Virus record (IMG/VR): IMGVR_UViG_3300034022_000096
Span: 1-54,537 of that record
Source: a virus
Length of the DNA stretch: 54,537 nt
Reading direction: 5' to 3' (one strand)
The stretch's first letter is position 1. Each line of letters opens with the position of its first letter. Of this stretch, positions 27,468-35,303 are shown piece by piece. Position numbers and translations under genes: made by a program. The notes beneath the pieces were generated by a model. It did no database searches. It worked only from the letters and a program-made list of their open reading frames with translations, and was not told the DNA's origin.

Positions 27468-27489
27468 GGTGTAGGTGGGGGTACCGGAA

Positions 27490-27531
27490 TGACAAGTCGT
27501 CTGCAAGCTTTCGAAAAGCATACCTTGTCAA
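27490..27531 (-). promoter_or_regulatory. operator-like region upstream of the HTH regulator
   Basis: TGACAAG (27490-27496) and CTTGTCA (27524-27530) form a perfect 7-bp inverted repeat with a 27-base spacer that holds a second partial dyad (GCTTT / AAAGC). Read on the minus strand, the right arm continues as TTTGACAA, two bases, TATGCT, which recurs upstream of the AAA+/VWA operon with only the two middle bases changed. No well-spaced -35/-10 pair is visible, so the exact promoter is unclear. Confidence 0.45.
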
Positions 27532-27547
27532 ACTTTCCCCCCGATAT

Positions 27548-27784
27548 TTATGGGTTGCGGTCGTCAACGATACCGTACTTACCCCTTGTCCACAGAGGCA
27601 TGCTTTCTTGCACAGCGCCTCCTCTAACGAGTTCAAACTCGTTGTAGAGTTGTTTTGTGAAGCGGGGGTATCCGGGGCCTACAAACACATCGCTACTGCG
27701 GAAGTGTGGAACGTAAACAACATCACCAAGGCGGTAAACCTTTTGAAACTCTCTTGGAGTGGAATCGCGTGTCATAAGTCTCAT
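27548..27784 (-). CDS. small protein of unknown function
   Basis: A 78-residue protein whose ATG is preceded by AAGGAG at ideal distance, right after the stop of the probable single-strand binding protein gene. It contains a strand-rich segment (YRLGDVVYVPHFRSSD) and conserved-looking aromatic and Arg residues. No motif is recognised. The strong ribosome binding site and position within the replication operon support a real gene. Confidence 0.6.
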   Translation of the reverse strand: MRLMTRDSTPREFQKVYRLGDVVYVPHFRSSDVFVGPGYPRFTKQLYNEFELVRGGAVQESMPLWTRGKYGIVDDRNP

Positions 27785-27794
27785 GATCTGCTCC

Positions 27795-28745
27795 TTATTC
27801 CGCTTCGTCCCAATCGTCCACCATGGCAGACAAGTCAGCCTTCGCCTTGGGCACAGCGTTGGGTTTCTTCTCTTCCTTACGGACTACGGGCTCCTCTTCT
27901 TCCTCGGCAGGCAGAGGGGCAGGCTTGGCTTTGGTCTTAGCCTTGGGTGCGGGTGCTTCCTCTTCCTCGACCACAGGCGCAGGGCGCTTGCCTTCAAGCT
28001 TCAAGGGTGCAGGGGCGGCAACGCTGTCCATCTTAGAGAAAGACATTGTGATCGCCTTAACAGCGGTGTCTGTCTTGCCTTGTTCCTGAATGGTTGGGAA
28101 CTCGTCGTCAGTCAACCAACGCATAGCCTTAAAGAACAGCTTGGGCGCTTCAGACTTGGTGTCGAACTTCATGCGCGTGATGACCTCAGATGGGTCAATG
28201 TTCTGTGCGCCCAAGTGACGAGCGTATGCTTGCAAGGCGCGGTTGTCGCCTTCTTCCTTGCCGAACACAGACTTGGCAGGCACAGTCAACTTCAACACAG
28301 AGCCTTCCATATCGTTAGCCAACACTACAGCAATGTGTTGTTGGAAGCGGCAAGCGCGGCTATTGTTCTGACCAGAACCGGCAATGTTCTGTTGGCATCC
28401 ATCGCACTTGTTGTGCTGTGGGTTGCTTGCCTCAGGGCTCGGTGTCTTGCCGTCTTGTGACCAGCAGTCAGGCGCAGAGACTTCGCCATCGTATGCCTTG
28501 GCATAGAACACGCGTGAAACATCAGGCGCGGCATTGACAATGACTACGTCGAGGTAGCGCTCTTCGATAGCGGCAATCTCTTTGCCGCCTTCGTTCAAAC
28601 GAAACACACCGCCTTTGATGGAGATGCTCTTGGTGCGGTTACCTACTGCGCCACCGGCTAGGGCTCGGGCCATAGGTGACAACGATGTGCGGTTCTTTGC
28701 GAACGCGGGGGCTTGGGATGGGTTGAATAGAGCTACATTGCTCAT
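27795..28745 (-). CDS. probable single-stranded DNA-binding protein
   Basis: A 316-residue protein. Residues 1-215 form a globular domain with four cysteines (C94, C114, C117, C132) spaced like a structural zinc site (CDGC in the middle). The C-terminal third is a low-complexity linker of Lys/Ala/Pro and Glu runs ending in the acidic MVDDWDEAE. An acidic tail after a flexible linker is characteristic of SSBs such as T7 gp2.5 and T4 gp32, where it binds replication partners; gp32 also has zinc. The position between helicase and primase genes fits. I do not see a definite OB-fold signature, so this is an inference. Confidence 0.55.
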   Translation of the reverse strand: MSNVALFNPSQAPAFAKNRTSLSPMARALAGGAVGNRTKSISIKGGVFRLNEGGKEIAAIEERYLDVVIVNAAPDVSRVFYAKAYDGEVSAPDCWSQDGKTPSPEASNPQHNKCDGCQQNIAGSGQNNSRACRFQQHIAVVLANDMEGSVLKLTVPAKSVFGKEEGDNRALQAYARHLGAQNIDPSEVITRMKFDTKSEAPKLFFKAMRWLTDDEFPTIQEQGKTDTAVKAITMSFSKMDSVAAPAPLKLEGKRPAPVVEEEEAPAPKAKTKAKPAPLPAEEEEEPVVRKEEKKPNAVPKAKADLSAMVDDWDEAE

Positions 28746-28759
28746 AATGATTCTCCTGA

Positions 28760-29206
28760 TTACTTAGTTGGTTTACGAACTGAAATGGCGTACTCTGTCA
28801 TAGAGTTAAGCCCTGCGGGAACTAGACTGGGATTCTCAGACAAGAACGTAGCCATGTTGGTCTGCGCAATACGCTTCTCCAACAAGTCCAACGCATCGTG
28901 TTCCTTGATGAACTCTTTAAAGGAGTCCCAGTCTTGTGTGTTGTAGCGTGTCTTGGTAGACAGCACTACGGTGCCTTGGTCTGTGCGTACACTTGATACG
29001 CCAAGCTTGAGCATCTGGTCTTTGAGCGCGATCTTCACAACGTCTTGCTGACGCTTGATGTCCTCGATCTCAGACTCGTACTGAGCGGTTAACTCTTGTA
29101 CGCGTGACTGCATCCTGCGGTACACCTTCGCCAACTTGTCCATGGGGACAGTGACGTCTGTCGGTGCTTCCTGAGGAGCAGGTTCCTCATCATCTATGTT
29201 TAACAT
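28760..29206 (-). CDS. conserved phage coiled-coil protein
   Basis: A 148-residue protein: an acidic Pro/Glu start, a coiled coil (about residues 22-65), then a compact domain with LGVSSVRTDQGTVVLSTKTRYNTQDWDSF and an ending of EYAISVRKP. I recognise the pattern from a very common phage protein family of unknown function that is usually encoded beside SSB, nuclease or helicase genes. It is the first gene after a promoter candidate at 29246-29273 and is 14 bases upstream of the SSB-like gene. A role in recombination or protection of DNA ends is speculative. Confidence 0.6.
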   Translation of the reverse strand: MLNIDDEEPAPQEAPTDVTVPMDKLAKVYRRMQSRVQELTAQYESEIEDIKRQQDVVKIALKDQMLKLGVSSVRTDQGTVVLSTKTRYNTQDWDSFKEFIKEHDALDLLEKRIAQTNMATFLSENPSLVPAGLNSMTEYAISVRKPTK

Positions 29207-29245
29207 CTACTTCTCCTTGAATTATTTTATTGTCAATGGTTGGAC

Positions 29246-29273
29246 AGCATAGCACGACTGAATTGATTTGCAA
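29246..29273 (-). promoter_or_regulatory. sigma70-type promoter candidate for the SSB-like operon
   Basis: On the minus strand: TTGCAA (29268-29273), a 16-base spacer ending in TGC, then TATGCT (29246-29251), an extended -10 form. A short palindrome ATTGTCAAT follows downstream and shares TTGTCAA with the operators at 27524 and 40777. The promoter would drive the coiled-coil protein and the SSB-like gene. The gap between genes is only 75 bases, so this is one of its few possible uses. Confidence 0.45.
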
Positions 29274-29281
29274 CTCCTTTC

Positions 29282-30844
29282 TTAAATATTTTTTACTTCG
29301 CTGTCGAACATGCCGACAAGCATTGCGTGATCGGAAACTTTTGTATTCATTGCCTTGAATAATTTCTTTTCAATCGGGCTTGACTCAATGTGTACCACAG
29401 TAACTTTGTCCGAGTCTTGACCTTTGCGGTCGGCTCGTGCTATGCACTGCGTATACATCTCAACTGACATGAGTGGGCCAAAGAACACAACTGTGTCAGC
29501 GGCAGTTAGGGTAATCCCGTGTGCTGTCGCTTGTGGTTGCAACACCAGTACGCGGATGTTGTCGGTAGTCTGAAAGTCGTTAATGATCTGACCGCGCTTG
29601 GTTGCTGACACGTCGCCATGAATCTGGTCAACGGCGTAGCCATGCTTAGTAAGATAGTTGACGATGGTGTCAATGCTAGAGCGGAACAAAGCAAAGATGA
29701 TTACCTTACGGCTTGTCTCTTCTAATACCTCCTCCAGTACACCAAGGCGAGGCGCAGAGTCGAACTCCACAACTTCTTTCTCGTCTGTGTACGCGGCACC
29801 ACAACTGATTTGCAGTAGCTTGTTTACAGCAACGCCTGCGTTGACTGCGCTGATTGTTTCACCGGCAGCTTGGAAAAGCATCTGCTCTTTGAGTAGCTTG
29901 TAGTACTTAGCCTGCTGTGGTGTCATTGGTACTTCGCGTGTGACTGTGATGACTGGCGGTAAGTCAAGGCACTGGTCTTTGGTGAAACGTATTGCGGGTT
30001 GAAGCGCTTCGTACACAAGCTCTTTTGCGTTAACCTTTGGAGCCCACTTGAACATACTGATCTTGTTCATCACCTTGTCGCGCCACGATGTCTGGAACTT
30101 AGGCACACCACTTGGGTTAACAAACTTAGCCAAGCCATACGCATCCACAGGCGACTGTGATGCAGGCGTACCAGTCATCATCCACAAGTATGTCTCAGGC
30201 TTAATGATTGATGCAAGTGTTTTCCATCTGCGTGTCGATGGGTTTTTGTATGCGTTGGCTTCATCGACAATCACTAAGTCAAACCTACCATCAGCGTTGA
30301 TCTCAGATGCAATCAAGTTGAGGCCGTCATAGTTGGCAATCACAATCTCGTAGTCCTGCTGAATCATTTCAATACGTCGGCTAGCTTGAGCATGGTGCGC
30401 GACGATGGCAGAGCGGTGGATAACACTGCGATTGATGTCACCCATCCACGCGCTGTGCATGATGGACAGAGGGCAGAGAATAAGTATGCGACGAACCTCA
30501 CCACGCTTCATTAAGAAGTCAGCCGCCCATAGCGCAGATAAAGTCTTGCCAGTTCCGGGGTCGTTAAAACAGAATGATCTGCGATGTAATGTGAGGAAAG
30601 CAGACGTCTCTATTTGGTGAGCCATTGGTATAAACTTTCCCGGCCAGTCGTAGCGCCTAGTGATAGGTGACGGCACATCTTTCACACCAAGATTGCGTAG
30701 CACCCTTGCTTCATCAAGACCCCAGTAGACAGCTATCTCAAAGATTCCGTTGTCCTCGGAAAGAATTTTGTGCTTTGGAATGATCGCGTACTTGTGCGGG
30801 TTGCGCGTGCGCAGTACGAGCGCTTTGTCGTCAACGATCTGCAT
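29282..30844 (-). CDS. SNF2-family / superfamily 2 DNA helicase
   Basis: About 520 residues from the ATG at 30844, which has GGAAGA just upstream; a longer frame exists but would overlap the previous gene more. SF2 motifs are seen in order: Walker A NDPGTGKT (94-101), motif II DEAN (194-197, Asn replacing His), TGTP (224-227), and motif VI QCIARADRKGQ (466-476). This layout matches phage SNF2-like ATPases that translocate on double-stranded DNA. Likely roles are replication restart, recombination or displacement of host proteins. It sits between the SSB-like gene and a group of small proteins. Confidence 0.85.
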   Translation of the reverse strand: MQIVDDKALVLRTRNPHKYAIIPKHKILSEDNGIFEIAVYWGLDEARVLRNLGVKDVPSPITRRYDWPGKFIPMAHQIETSAFLTLHRRSFCFNDPGTGKTLSALWAADFLMKRGEVRRILILCPLSIMHSAWMGDINRSVIHRSAIVAHHAQASRRIEMIQQDYEIVIANYDGLNLIASEINADGRFDLVIVDEANAYKNPSTRRWKTLASIIKPETYLWMMTGTPASQSPVDAYGLAKFVNPSGVPKFQTSWRDKVMNKISMFKWAPKVNAKELVYEALQPAIRFTKDQCLDLPPVITVTREVPMTPQQAKYYKLLKEQMLFQAAGETISAVNAGVAVNKLLQISCGAAYTDEKEVVEFDSAPRLGVLEEVLEETSRKVIIFALFRSSIDTIVNYLTKHGYAVDQIHGDVSATKRGQIINDFQTTDNIRVLVLQPQATAHGITLTAADTVVFFGPLMSVEMYTQCIARADRKGQDSDKVTVVHIESSPIEKKLFKAMNTKVSDHAMLVGMFDSEVKNI

Positions 30845-31076
30845 CTTCTTCCAGTACGTAATGGAACTCTCTAATTTTTTTAGTTGTAGCAACGTTTACA
30901 GACCTCGCCTGCTGTCTGCGGCACACCTCTAAGCCAATCATGCCTAGTTCAGTTTTTTGTCTTATTAAAGACTCAAGCTCGTTGCACAAAACTTTATTGT
31001 CATTAAATCCTACTTGCCACAAGTCGCGCAGTGTCTGCGTGTCCACATTTTCAAACCCTGTTGTTTCCGTTACCAT
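30831..31076 (-). CDS. small protein of unknown function
   Basis: An 81-residue protein whose start overlaps the upstream stop (TAATG) and whose end overlaps the helicase start by 14 bases, indicating translational coupling. It contains LRDLWQVGFND near residue 16, faintly like the LWxAxxG motif of its two upstream neighbours, then a helix with Cys and Arg residues. Function unknown. Confidence 0.55.
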   Translation of the reverse strand: MVTETTGFENVDTQTLRDLWQVGFNDNKVLCNELESLIRQKTELGMIGLEVCRRQQARSVNVATTKKIREFHYVLEEDADR

Positions 31077-31414
31077 TACGCATCCTCCTTCAGCCTAGCC
31101 CAAGGCGAGTTGTCTGAGTGATGGTTTAGTTCTTCCATCTTTTTATTTTTATGCAGTCGCGCTGAAGCATCAGACCAAAAGTCGTCGTCTAACTCTGATA
31201 CATCTATCCACGTATCTCCATACTTTGCACGCCATAAGTTGACAAGTTGCGATAGTGGTATCGAATACACAGGGTCATTGTTAGGATTGAACGTAGTCAT
31301 AGTGACGGGCTGTTGCTTTCTAGCCTGTGCGTACACTTGGGCGCTTATTCCTAGTTTTCTAGCAAGCGCGGCCTCAGTTGCGGTAAGCGTTACCGTATTC
31401 TTTACTTTTCCCAT
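31076..31414 (-). CDS. small protein with scaffold-like N-terminal peptide
   Basis: A 112-residue protein. Residues 8-32 (LTATEAALARKLGISAQVYA and onward) closely resemble the last 25 residues of the scaffold protein at 51854. The C-terminal half has IPLSQLVNLWRAKYGDTWID followed by a D/E-rich stretch, shared with the next gene upstream (31430). Start has AAGGAGAAGAAA upstream. Function unknown; the shared peptide suggests a common binding partner or a common helix-turn motif. Confidence 0.6.
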   Translation of the reverse strand: MGKVKNTVTLTATEAALARKLGISAQVYAQARKQQPVTMTTFNPNNDPVYSIPLSQLVNLWRAKYGDTWIDVSELDDDFWSDASARLHKNKKMEELNHHSDNSPWARLKEDA

Positions 31415-31429
31415 TTTCTTCTCCTTGAT

Positions 31430-31732
31430 TTATTTTGGATTACGACACACATACTTAGAGCGGTCGGTTAAGAAGTGAACCTCAAGTTCACCTTCTCTTC
31501 TCATTCTGTTGTACGCGTCTTTGTAAAATGGGTCTTCTGTTACTTCCACCAGATCAACCCAGTCATGTCCCCAACGCGCTACCCAGAGATCGATAAGTCT
31601 TGCGGTAGGTATGTCACTTAATAGAGTGGTCTGACTTTCTTGCATACGAACGGTTTGCGCTCGCGTCTTTGACACGGAGATTCGAGCGTACTGTCTTTCC
31701 CCCTTTTGATAGCGCTCTTTTGTGGTCGACAT
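31430..31732 (-). CDS. small protein, paralogue of the 31076 gene product
   Basis: About 100 residues from the ATG at 31732, which has AAAGGAG nine bases upstream. An ATG at 31645 is an alternative that would reduce the 119-base overlap with the HNH gene. The C-terminal half contains IPTARLIDLWVARWGHDWVD and then a D-x-F-x-x-DA-x-x-R pattern, clearly related to the 112-residue neighbour. The N-terminal part is Arg/Lys/Gln-rich. Function unknown; these look like tandem duplicates that diverged. Confidence 0.5.
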   Translation of the reverse strand: MSTTKERYQKGERQYARISVSKTRAQTVRMQESQTTLLSDIPTARLIDLWVARWGHDWVDLVEVTEDPFYKDAYNRMRREGELEVHFLTDRSKYVCRNPK

Positions 31733-31880
31733 CTTTTCCATCTCCTTTATGTACTAGTCCTTCCTTCTCCATAATTGCTCGTGCTTTGTTTCGTGCGGCA
31801 CGTTTCTTCTTGACCATCGGTGTGCCGTCATACTGTTCGTACTCTTTTGCGTACGGGCGGGGTTTGTTTACGTAAGGCAT
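31614..31880 (-). CDS. small HNH-type nuclease
   Basis: An 88-residue basic protein with a compact beta-beta-alpha metal signature: DVDH at 50-53, then ALSKGG, then SNLRV with N67, and ASANRSY with N76. This matches short phage HNH proteins. It begins MPYVNKPRPYAKEYEQYDGTP, a common opening of that family. It is expected to bind and perhaps nick DNA. Its 3' part overlaps the following gene. Upstream lies a PD-(D/E)XK nuclease gene 10 bases away, so a nuclease cluster is present. No canonical zinc cysteines are visible. Confidence 0.65.
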   Translation of the reverse strand: MPYVNKPRPYAKEYEQYDGTPMVKKKRAARNKARAIMEKEGLVHKGDGKDVDHKRALSKGGKTVRSNLRVKDASANRSYARKSDHSIK

Positions 31881-31890
31881 GATTTTCCTT

Positions 31891-32556
31891 TCAGTGTTTC
31901 TTGTTGAACTCGCAAGTCTTTACTGGGCACCAACCGCACAGTGGCGTTTGATTTGGGTTCCACACGTCGTTGGCAAAGCTTGCTTCAAGCCGCGCTGTAC
32001 GCTCACGATAGTCCCACCAGTGTTTATCGGCGTCATCTCGTGCCATCGACATCTTGACCATATCATTTTTCACAATGAACAGCAATGCTGAGTTGACCTT
32101 GCGTATGTGTGGGAAGTGGGCAAACACCATGAGCGACATGAGAACTAACTGATCTCTATCGGGATACTTGTTGTTGCCAGTCTTCCAGTCACCCACCCAT
32201 GCCGTGAGGTTGTCGTCATCAACGACTAGGATGTCAGCAATGCCGCGCACCCACACGTCTTTGTCTTTCCAACCAGTAGGCTTGAGGTCGACAGTCAGCG
32301 CCATCTCATACTCAGCGAGCTTGCGCCCATTCTTCTTCAGCATGGCGTCCACCACAGGTTGAAACTGTGAGTACTCAGCGGGTATTGGTTTGCCCTCTGC
32401 GATGTAGTCCTCAATAGCTTTGTGTACCTGATTGCCGTAACGTGTTGCCTCAGTCTCAGTGAACGGGTAGTTCTTCAAGACCTTGACCTCTTGGTAGCGG
32501 CGTTGGCATCCCTCAAAATCTTTGAGGGCTGAGTGTGACCATGCGGGTTGTTTCAT
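31891..32556 (-). CDS. PD-(D/E)XK exonuclease, Cas4/RecB-like with Fe-S cysteines
   Basis: A 221-residue nuclease. The catalytic core is visible: H45 (GNQVHKAIED), D108 (RGIADIL), then D123-W-K125 (VGDWKTG). Four cysteines, C17 near the N-terminus and C207, C210, C215 at the C-terminus, have the arrangement of the 4Fe-4S cluster in Cas4 and AddB-type nucleases. The family degrades DNA ends; in phages it acts in recombination or host DNA breakdown. No Cas genes are present, so a CRISPR role is not suggested. It overlaps the metallopeptidase gene by ATGA. Confidence 0.8.
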   Translation of the reverse strand: MKQPAWSHSALKDFEGCQRRYQEVKVLKNYPFTETEATRYGNQVHKAIEDYIAEGKPIPAEYSQFQPVVDAMLKKNGRKLAEYEMALTVDLKPTGWKDKDVWVRGIADILVVDDDNLTAWVGDWKTGNNKYPDRDQLVLMSLMVFAHFPHIRKVNSALLFIVKNDMVKMSMARDDADKHWWDYRERTARLEASFANDVWNPNQTPLCGWCPVKTCEFNKKH

Positions 32557-32849
32557 AGTTGGGCTGAGTTGATTGCGCTTGATAAGCGGTTGGCAAAAGC
32601 ACTGACAAACTTCTCGTCACTACATAGCTCGTGCTTCATGTCGTGTAGTACAGCGTGAGTCATCTCATGCCAGAACGAGTCGGCCAGTTCTGCTTTGTCT
32701 AACTTGTTGCCGTAAGCATCTTTCTTGGCAAGCCAGATGATGCCGTGTGTGTAGTCGATTGTGCCTAGCGTGTGTTGTCGCTTGGCTTTGTCAACCATGA
32801 TTGTGGCGTATTCAACGTTGCCCACTCTGATGCGTTTTGGTATCTTCAT
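32553..32849 (-). CDS. small zinc metallopeptidase-like protein
   Basis: A 98-residue protein with an HExxH zinc motif at residues 61-65 (H61, E62, H65 in SFWHEMTHAVLHDM) and strand segments before it (GTIDYTHGIIWLAKK). The size and layout resemble SprT- or ImmA-like small peptidases. A third ligand may be an acidic or His residue further on. Such proteins in phages might cleave a host regulator or DNA-bound proteins; the substrate is unknown. It is coupled to the nuclease gene downstream (ATGA) and lies 8 bases after the DNA polymerase. Confidence 0.65.
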   Translation of the reverse strand: MKIPKRIRVGNVEYATIMVDKAKRQHTLGTIDYTHGIIWLAKKDAYGNKLDKAELADSFWHEMTHAVLHDMKHELCSDEKFVSAFANRLSSAINSAQL

Positions 32850-32857
32850 TACTTCTC

Positions 32858-34825
32858 CTAGCTTTTTGCTAACCCATATCTCCGGTGAGCGCCACCGTCA
32901 GCGGACAATGGTATGCCTTGCATATAGCTTGGCTCCATAGTCATTTGCGCCAAGACCCAAGTCTTAGCGTCAACTACTTCATCGTCAGGTACAACAGCAA
33001 TCAGTTCGTCATGCACTGTGCCTGCGATCGGGTATTTCTTTGCTACCCTCAACATACCATCCGTCATAACAATACGTGCTAATGCCTGCGTAATGTTGTT
33101 CGTTATCTTTCCTGCATACAACTTGGTAGCGTGTGGCCCGTAGACTGCTTGGCTCCTACCTTTGTCGTCCTTCACATAGCGAAGATCAGGGTACAACAAC
33201 TTCATTCCGTTTGGTAATTCTATCTCACCTTTGCGGAACGTAATACATTTATACACCAGTTCTTCACCCTTTACAAGCGCCCTGTGTAAAGCTGTTTCAC
33301 AGAGACTCCAGAACGCTACAACAGGGTACGCAGTGCTCCTATACGTGTCTATGATAGCTTTGGCCGCAAGTACGTGGTTTAAAAGATCTTCAGTTGAGCA
33401 GGTGTGCGGTATCTCCAACAGCTTGGTATCGATGTCAGTCAACTTCACAAAAGCTTGCGCATACTCCGAGCCAACACCTAACTGCTTTGCGAAGTCTCGC
33501 GAATACCTGACTGGCGGTGCACCGAGGAATCCGACAAGTAGTTGCGAAGCAAAGGACGCCCAACCAAGGCCATAGCCGCACCCGAGTAGCGCTGATTTAG
33601 CAGATTGGCGAAGGTCTGGATGCGAGTCTTTGGTAAGCCCATGTATGTTGAACATCTGAGCCCCGAACGCGGCATAAGGGTCACCCCCTGCGCGGAAGAT
33701 GTCAAGCATATCTTCGTAATCCGAAAGCCACGCGAGGACTCGCGGCTCAATCTGCGAGAGATCACCGACGACGAGTTGATACCCCTCTGGAGCCATAATT
33801 GCTTTACGTAGGAACGAACCTCGCTTGAGGTTTTGCATGTTGATGGCCGAGCCTTTGGCCGCTGTCCACCTACCCGTCTGCGCCCCGTAGTACGAGAGCG
33901 GAACTGGGAGCGTGCCGCGTTTGCCGATGTCAAGGAATCTTTGGGCACGGGTTCGCTCAGTGGTTGATTTAACCTTAAGACGCGCTTGACAAAGTAGGGC
34001 AACGTCTTCACGTTCACTGTTGAGTAGCGTTTGAAAAAGGGCGTCGTTCTTTGCAAGCGCGAGGGTCGTCTTGCCTGTGGTTTTACTCGTCTTGGTAGGC
34101 GGAACAACTCCGAGTTTCGTAAGTAGTTCAGCAAACTTTGGGTTCGATGCCAACTCAGCATCCTCCACGCCGAGCCTCTGTAATAGTTGTTCACGAGCAG
34201 TTCCTTCCTCGGCTAGTGCCTTGATTAACATTTGTTGGTCTAATTGCAACAGCGGACGCGTGTACATCTTGAGCGTCATGTCGATGAGCCGTAGCTCTTT
34301 CGCAGGGTAGCCTTTAACAAGTCGTTTGAATATCTCCTCGCACAGAAATACATCATGGGCGCAGTAGTCGGCAAGCTCTTTTTCAATTTCCGGCGTGAGT
34401 ACTGATAGTCCGTTAGTGGAGTAAACAGCATTGCCTTTTGGGGGGAGGGAATAATCGGAGGCCAATTTTGCAAGGGAGTTGCCGACTTCAACTCCTCGAA
34501 GCGCTCGTCCCATTGATAACGTATCAAAGATGAAACATGGTCGGGCGTTATATCTCCACTCCATAATTGATACATCGAACTGTGCGTTGTGGGCAAGCAC
34601 TGCGGTTCGTCCCCAATCAACCCCATCAAGGTACGCACGTAACTCTGTATCTCCAAACCATCTAATTGGTTCATCGCTTCCGTATACATGGACGCAAGCT
34701 CCGAACGCTCTGAATTTATCATGGCGTATGTACTCCTCTGTTGTCATCTTACTGAGCGTGTACTCTTTGCTATCCCAGTACGTCTCAAAGTCGATGGTTA
34801 TTATTTTGTCGTATGGTTTGGTCAT
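32858..34825 (-). CDS. polA: family A DNA polymerase
   Basis: A 655-residue replicative polymerase. The 3'-5' exonuclease domain is at the N-terminus: DFETYW (D12, E14), AHNAQFD (near 78-84) and YCAHDVFLCEE (near 170). The polymerase domain has motif A VVGDLSQIEPR (D355), motif B RQSAKSALLGCGYGLG (near 405-420) and motif C HDE (605-607). No 5'-3' exonuclease domain is present. It is smaller than E. coli Pol I and similar in size to other phage polymerases. It overlaps the upstream gene by ATGA, with AAGGGG in front of the start. It works with the primase-helicase at 24015 and SSB-like protein at 27795. Confidence 0.92.
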   Translation of the reverse strand: MTKPYDKIITIDFETYWDSKEYTLSKMTTEEYIRHDKFRAFGACVHVYGSDEPIRWFGDTELRAYLDGVDWGRTAVLAHNAQFDVSIMEWRYNARPCFIFDTLSMGRALRGVEVGNSLAKLASDYSLPPKGNAVYSTNGLSVLTPEIEKELADYCAHDVFLCEEIFKRLVKGYPAKELRLIDMTLKMYTRPLLQLDQQMLIKALAEEGTAREQLLQRLGVEDAELASNPKFAELLTKLGVVPPTKTSKTTGKTTLALAKNDALFQTLLNSEREDVALLCQARLKVKSTTERTRAQRFLDIGKRGTLPVPLSYYGAQTGRWTAAKGSAINMQNLKRGSFLRKAIMAPEGYQLVVGDLSQIEPRVLAWLSDYEDMLDIFRAGGDPYAAFGAQMFNIHGLTKDSHPDLRQSAKSALLGCGYGLGWASFASQLLVGFLGAPPVRYSRDFAKQLGVGSEYAQAFVKLTDIDTKLLEIPHTCSTEDLLNHVLAAKAIIDTYRSTAYPVVAFWSLCETALHRALVKGEELVYKCITFRKGEIELPNGMKLLYPDLRYVKDDKGRSQAVYGPHATKLYAGKITNNITQALARIVMTDGMLRVAKKYPIAGTVHDELIAVVPDDEVVDAKTWVLAQMTMEPSYMQGIPLSADGGAHRRYGLAKS

Positions 34826-35025
34826 GACTGACCCCTTGCTCGGATAAGATCAGCACACGTGTACGGCTCTGCTATCTCTGCAATCTTTGCGCACTCCTCA
34901 CGCTCCTGCTCAATGGCTAAGTTAACCAAAGCCACTAAGTGTGGCGTTGATACAGTCCACGTTGTGTAGTGCTTGTTCTCTTGCACCACTCTGTGTAGCG
35001 TTGCTAGGATTTCATCTTGTGTCAA
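34822..35025 (-). CDS. small protein of unknown function
   Basis: A 67-residue protein coupled by ATGA to the DNA polymerase gene. It begins MTQDEILATL and shares this start with the 50-residue gene at 36230; the first 15 bases of the two genes are identical. The middle is helical (VALVNLAIEQEREECAKIAE) and a Cys and an Arg-rich C-terminus follow. Function unknown. Confidence 0.6.
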   Translation of the reverse strand: MTQDEILATLHRVVQENKHYTTWTVSTPHLVALVNLAIEQEREECAKIAEIAEPYTCADLIRARGQS

Positions 35026-35303
35026 TTAAAGTTCTCCTTGGGTGGTGCGTCGAGGACGTTGAGAAAGCCGAAAAAATCGTTTGCCGCCAACATGAGTTGC
35101 GACGCCTCCATCTCGTTACAGTTTAGGGTAACGACTCCTGCAAACGCATCCTCTGCGCGTCCAATGATGACAACGCCTTGCGCGTTGCCTTCTCCATAAC
35201 ACATCACCAACTTGTATATCAACAACTTGAAGTGCGCCTGCTCTTCGTCTGACATCTTGTTAATACGGTGCTCTAACTCTTCTTGTGACATTGCTTCGCT
35301 CAT
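35022..35303 (-). CDS. small protein of unknown function
   Basis: A 93-residue acidic protein. The N-terminal 30 residues are helical (EELEHRINKMSDEEQAHF); then comes a strand-rich part (GVVIIGRAEDAFAGVVTLNC) that looks like a compact alpha/beta fold. It overlaps both neighbours by four bases. Function unknown; operon position next to the polymerase suggests a role in early infection or replication. Confidence 0.6.
   Translation of the reverse strand: MSEAMSQEELEHRINKMSDEEQAHFKLLIYKLVMCYGEGNAQGVVIIGRAEDAFAGVVTLNCNEMEASQLMLAANDFFGFLNVLDAPPKENFN

Noticed and set aside
27421-27636. 71-residue minus-strand frame overlapping the HTH gene and the 78-residue gene
   Set aside because: The overlapping 78-residue gene has a strong ribosome binding site, and the HTH gene explains the other half; this frame has no start signal.
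31891-32556. CRISPR adaptation gene (cas4) interpretation of the Fe-S nuclease
   Set aside because: No cas1, cas2 or repeat-spacer array in the window; such nucleases are common in phage replication modules.
33478-34194. 238-residue minus-strand frame inside the DNA polymerase gene
   Set aside because: Alternate frame of a gene with complete polymerase motifs; Arg/Ser-rich shadow.
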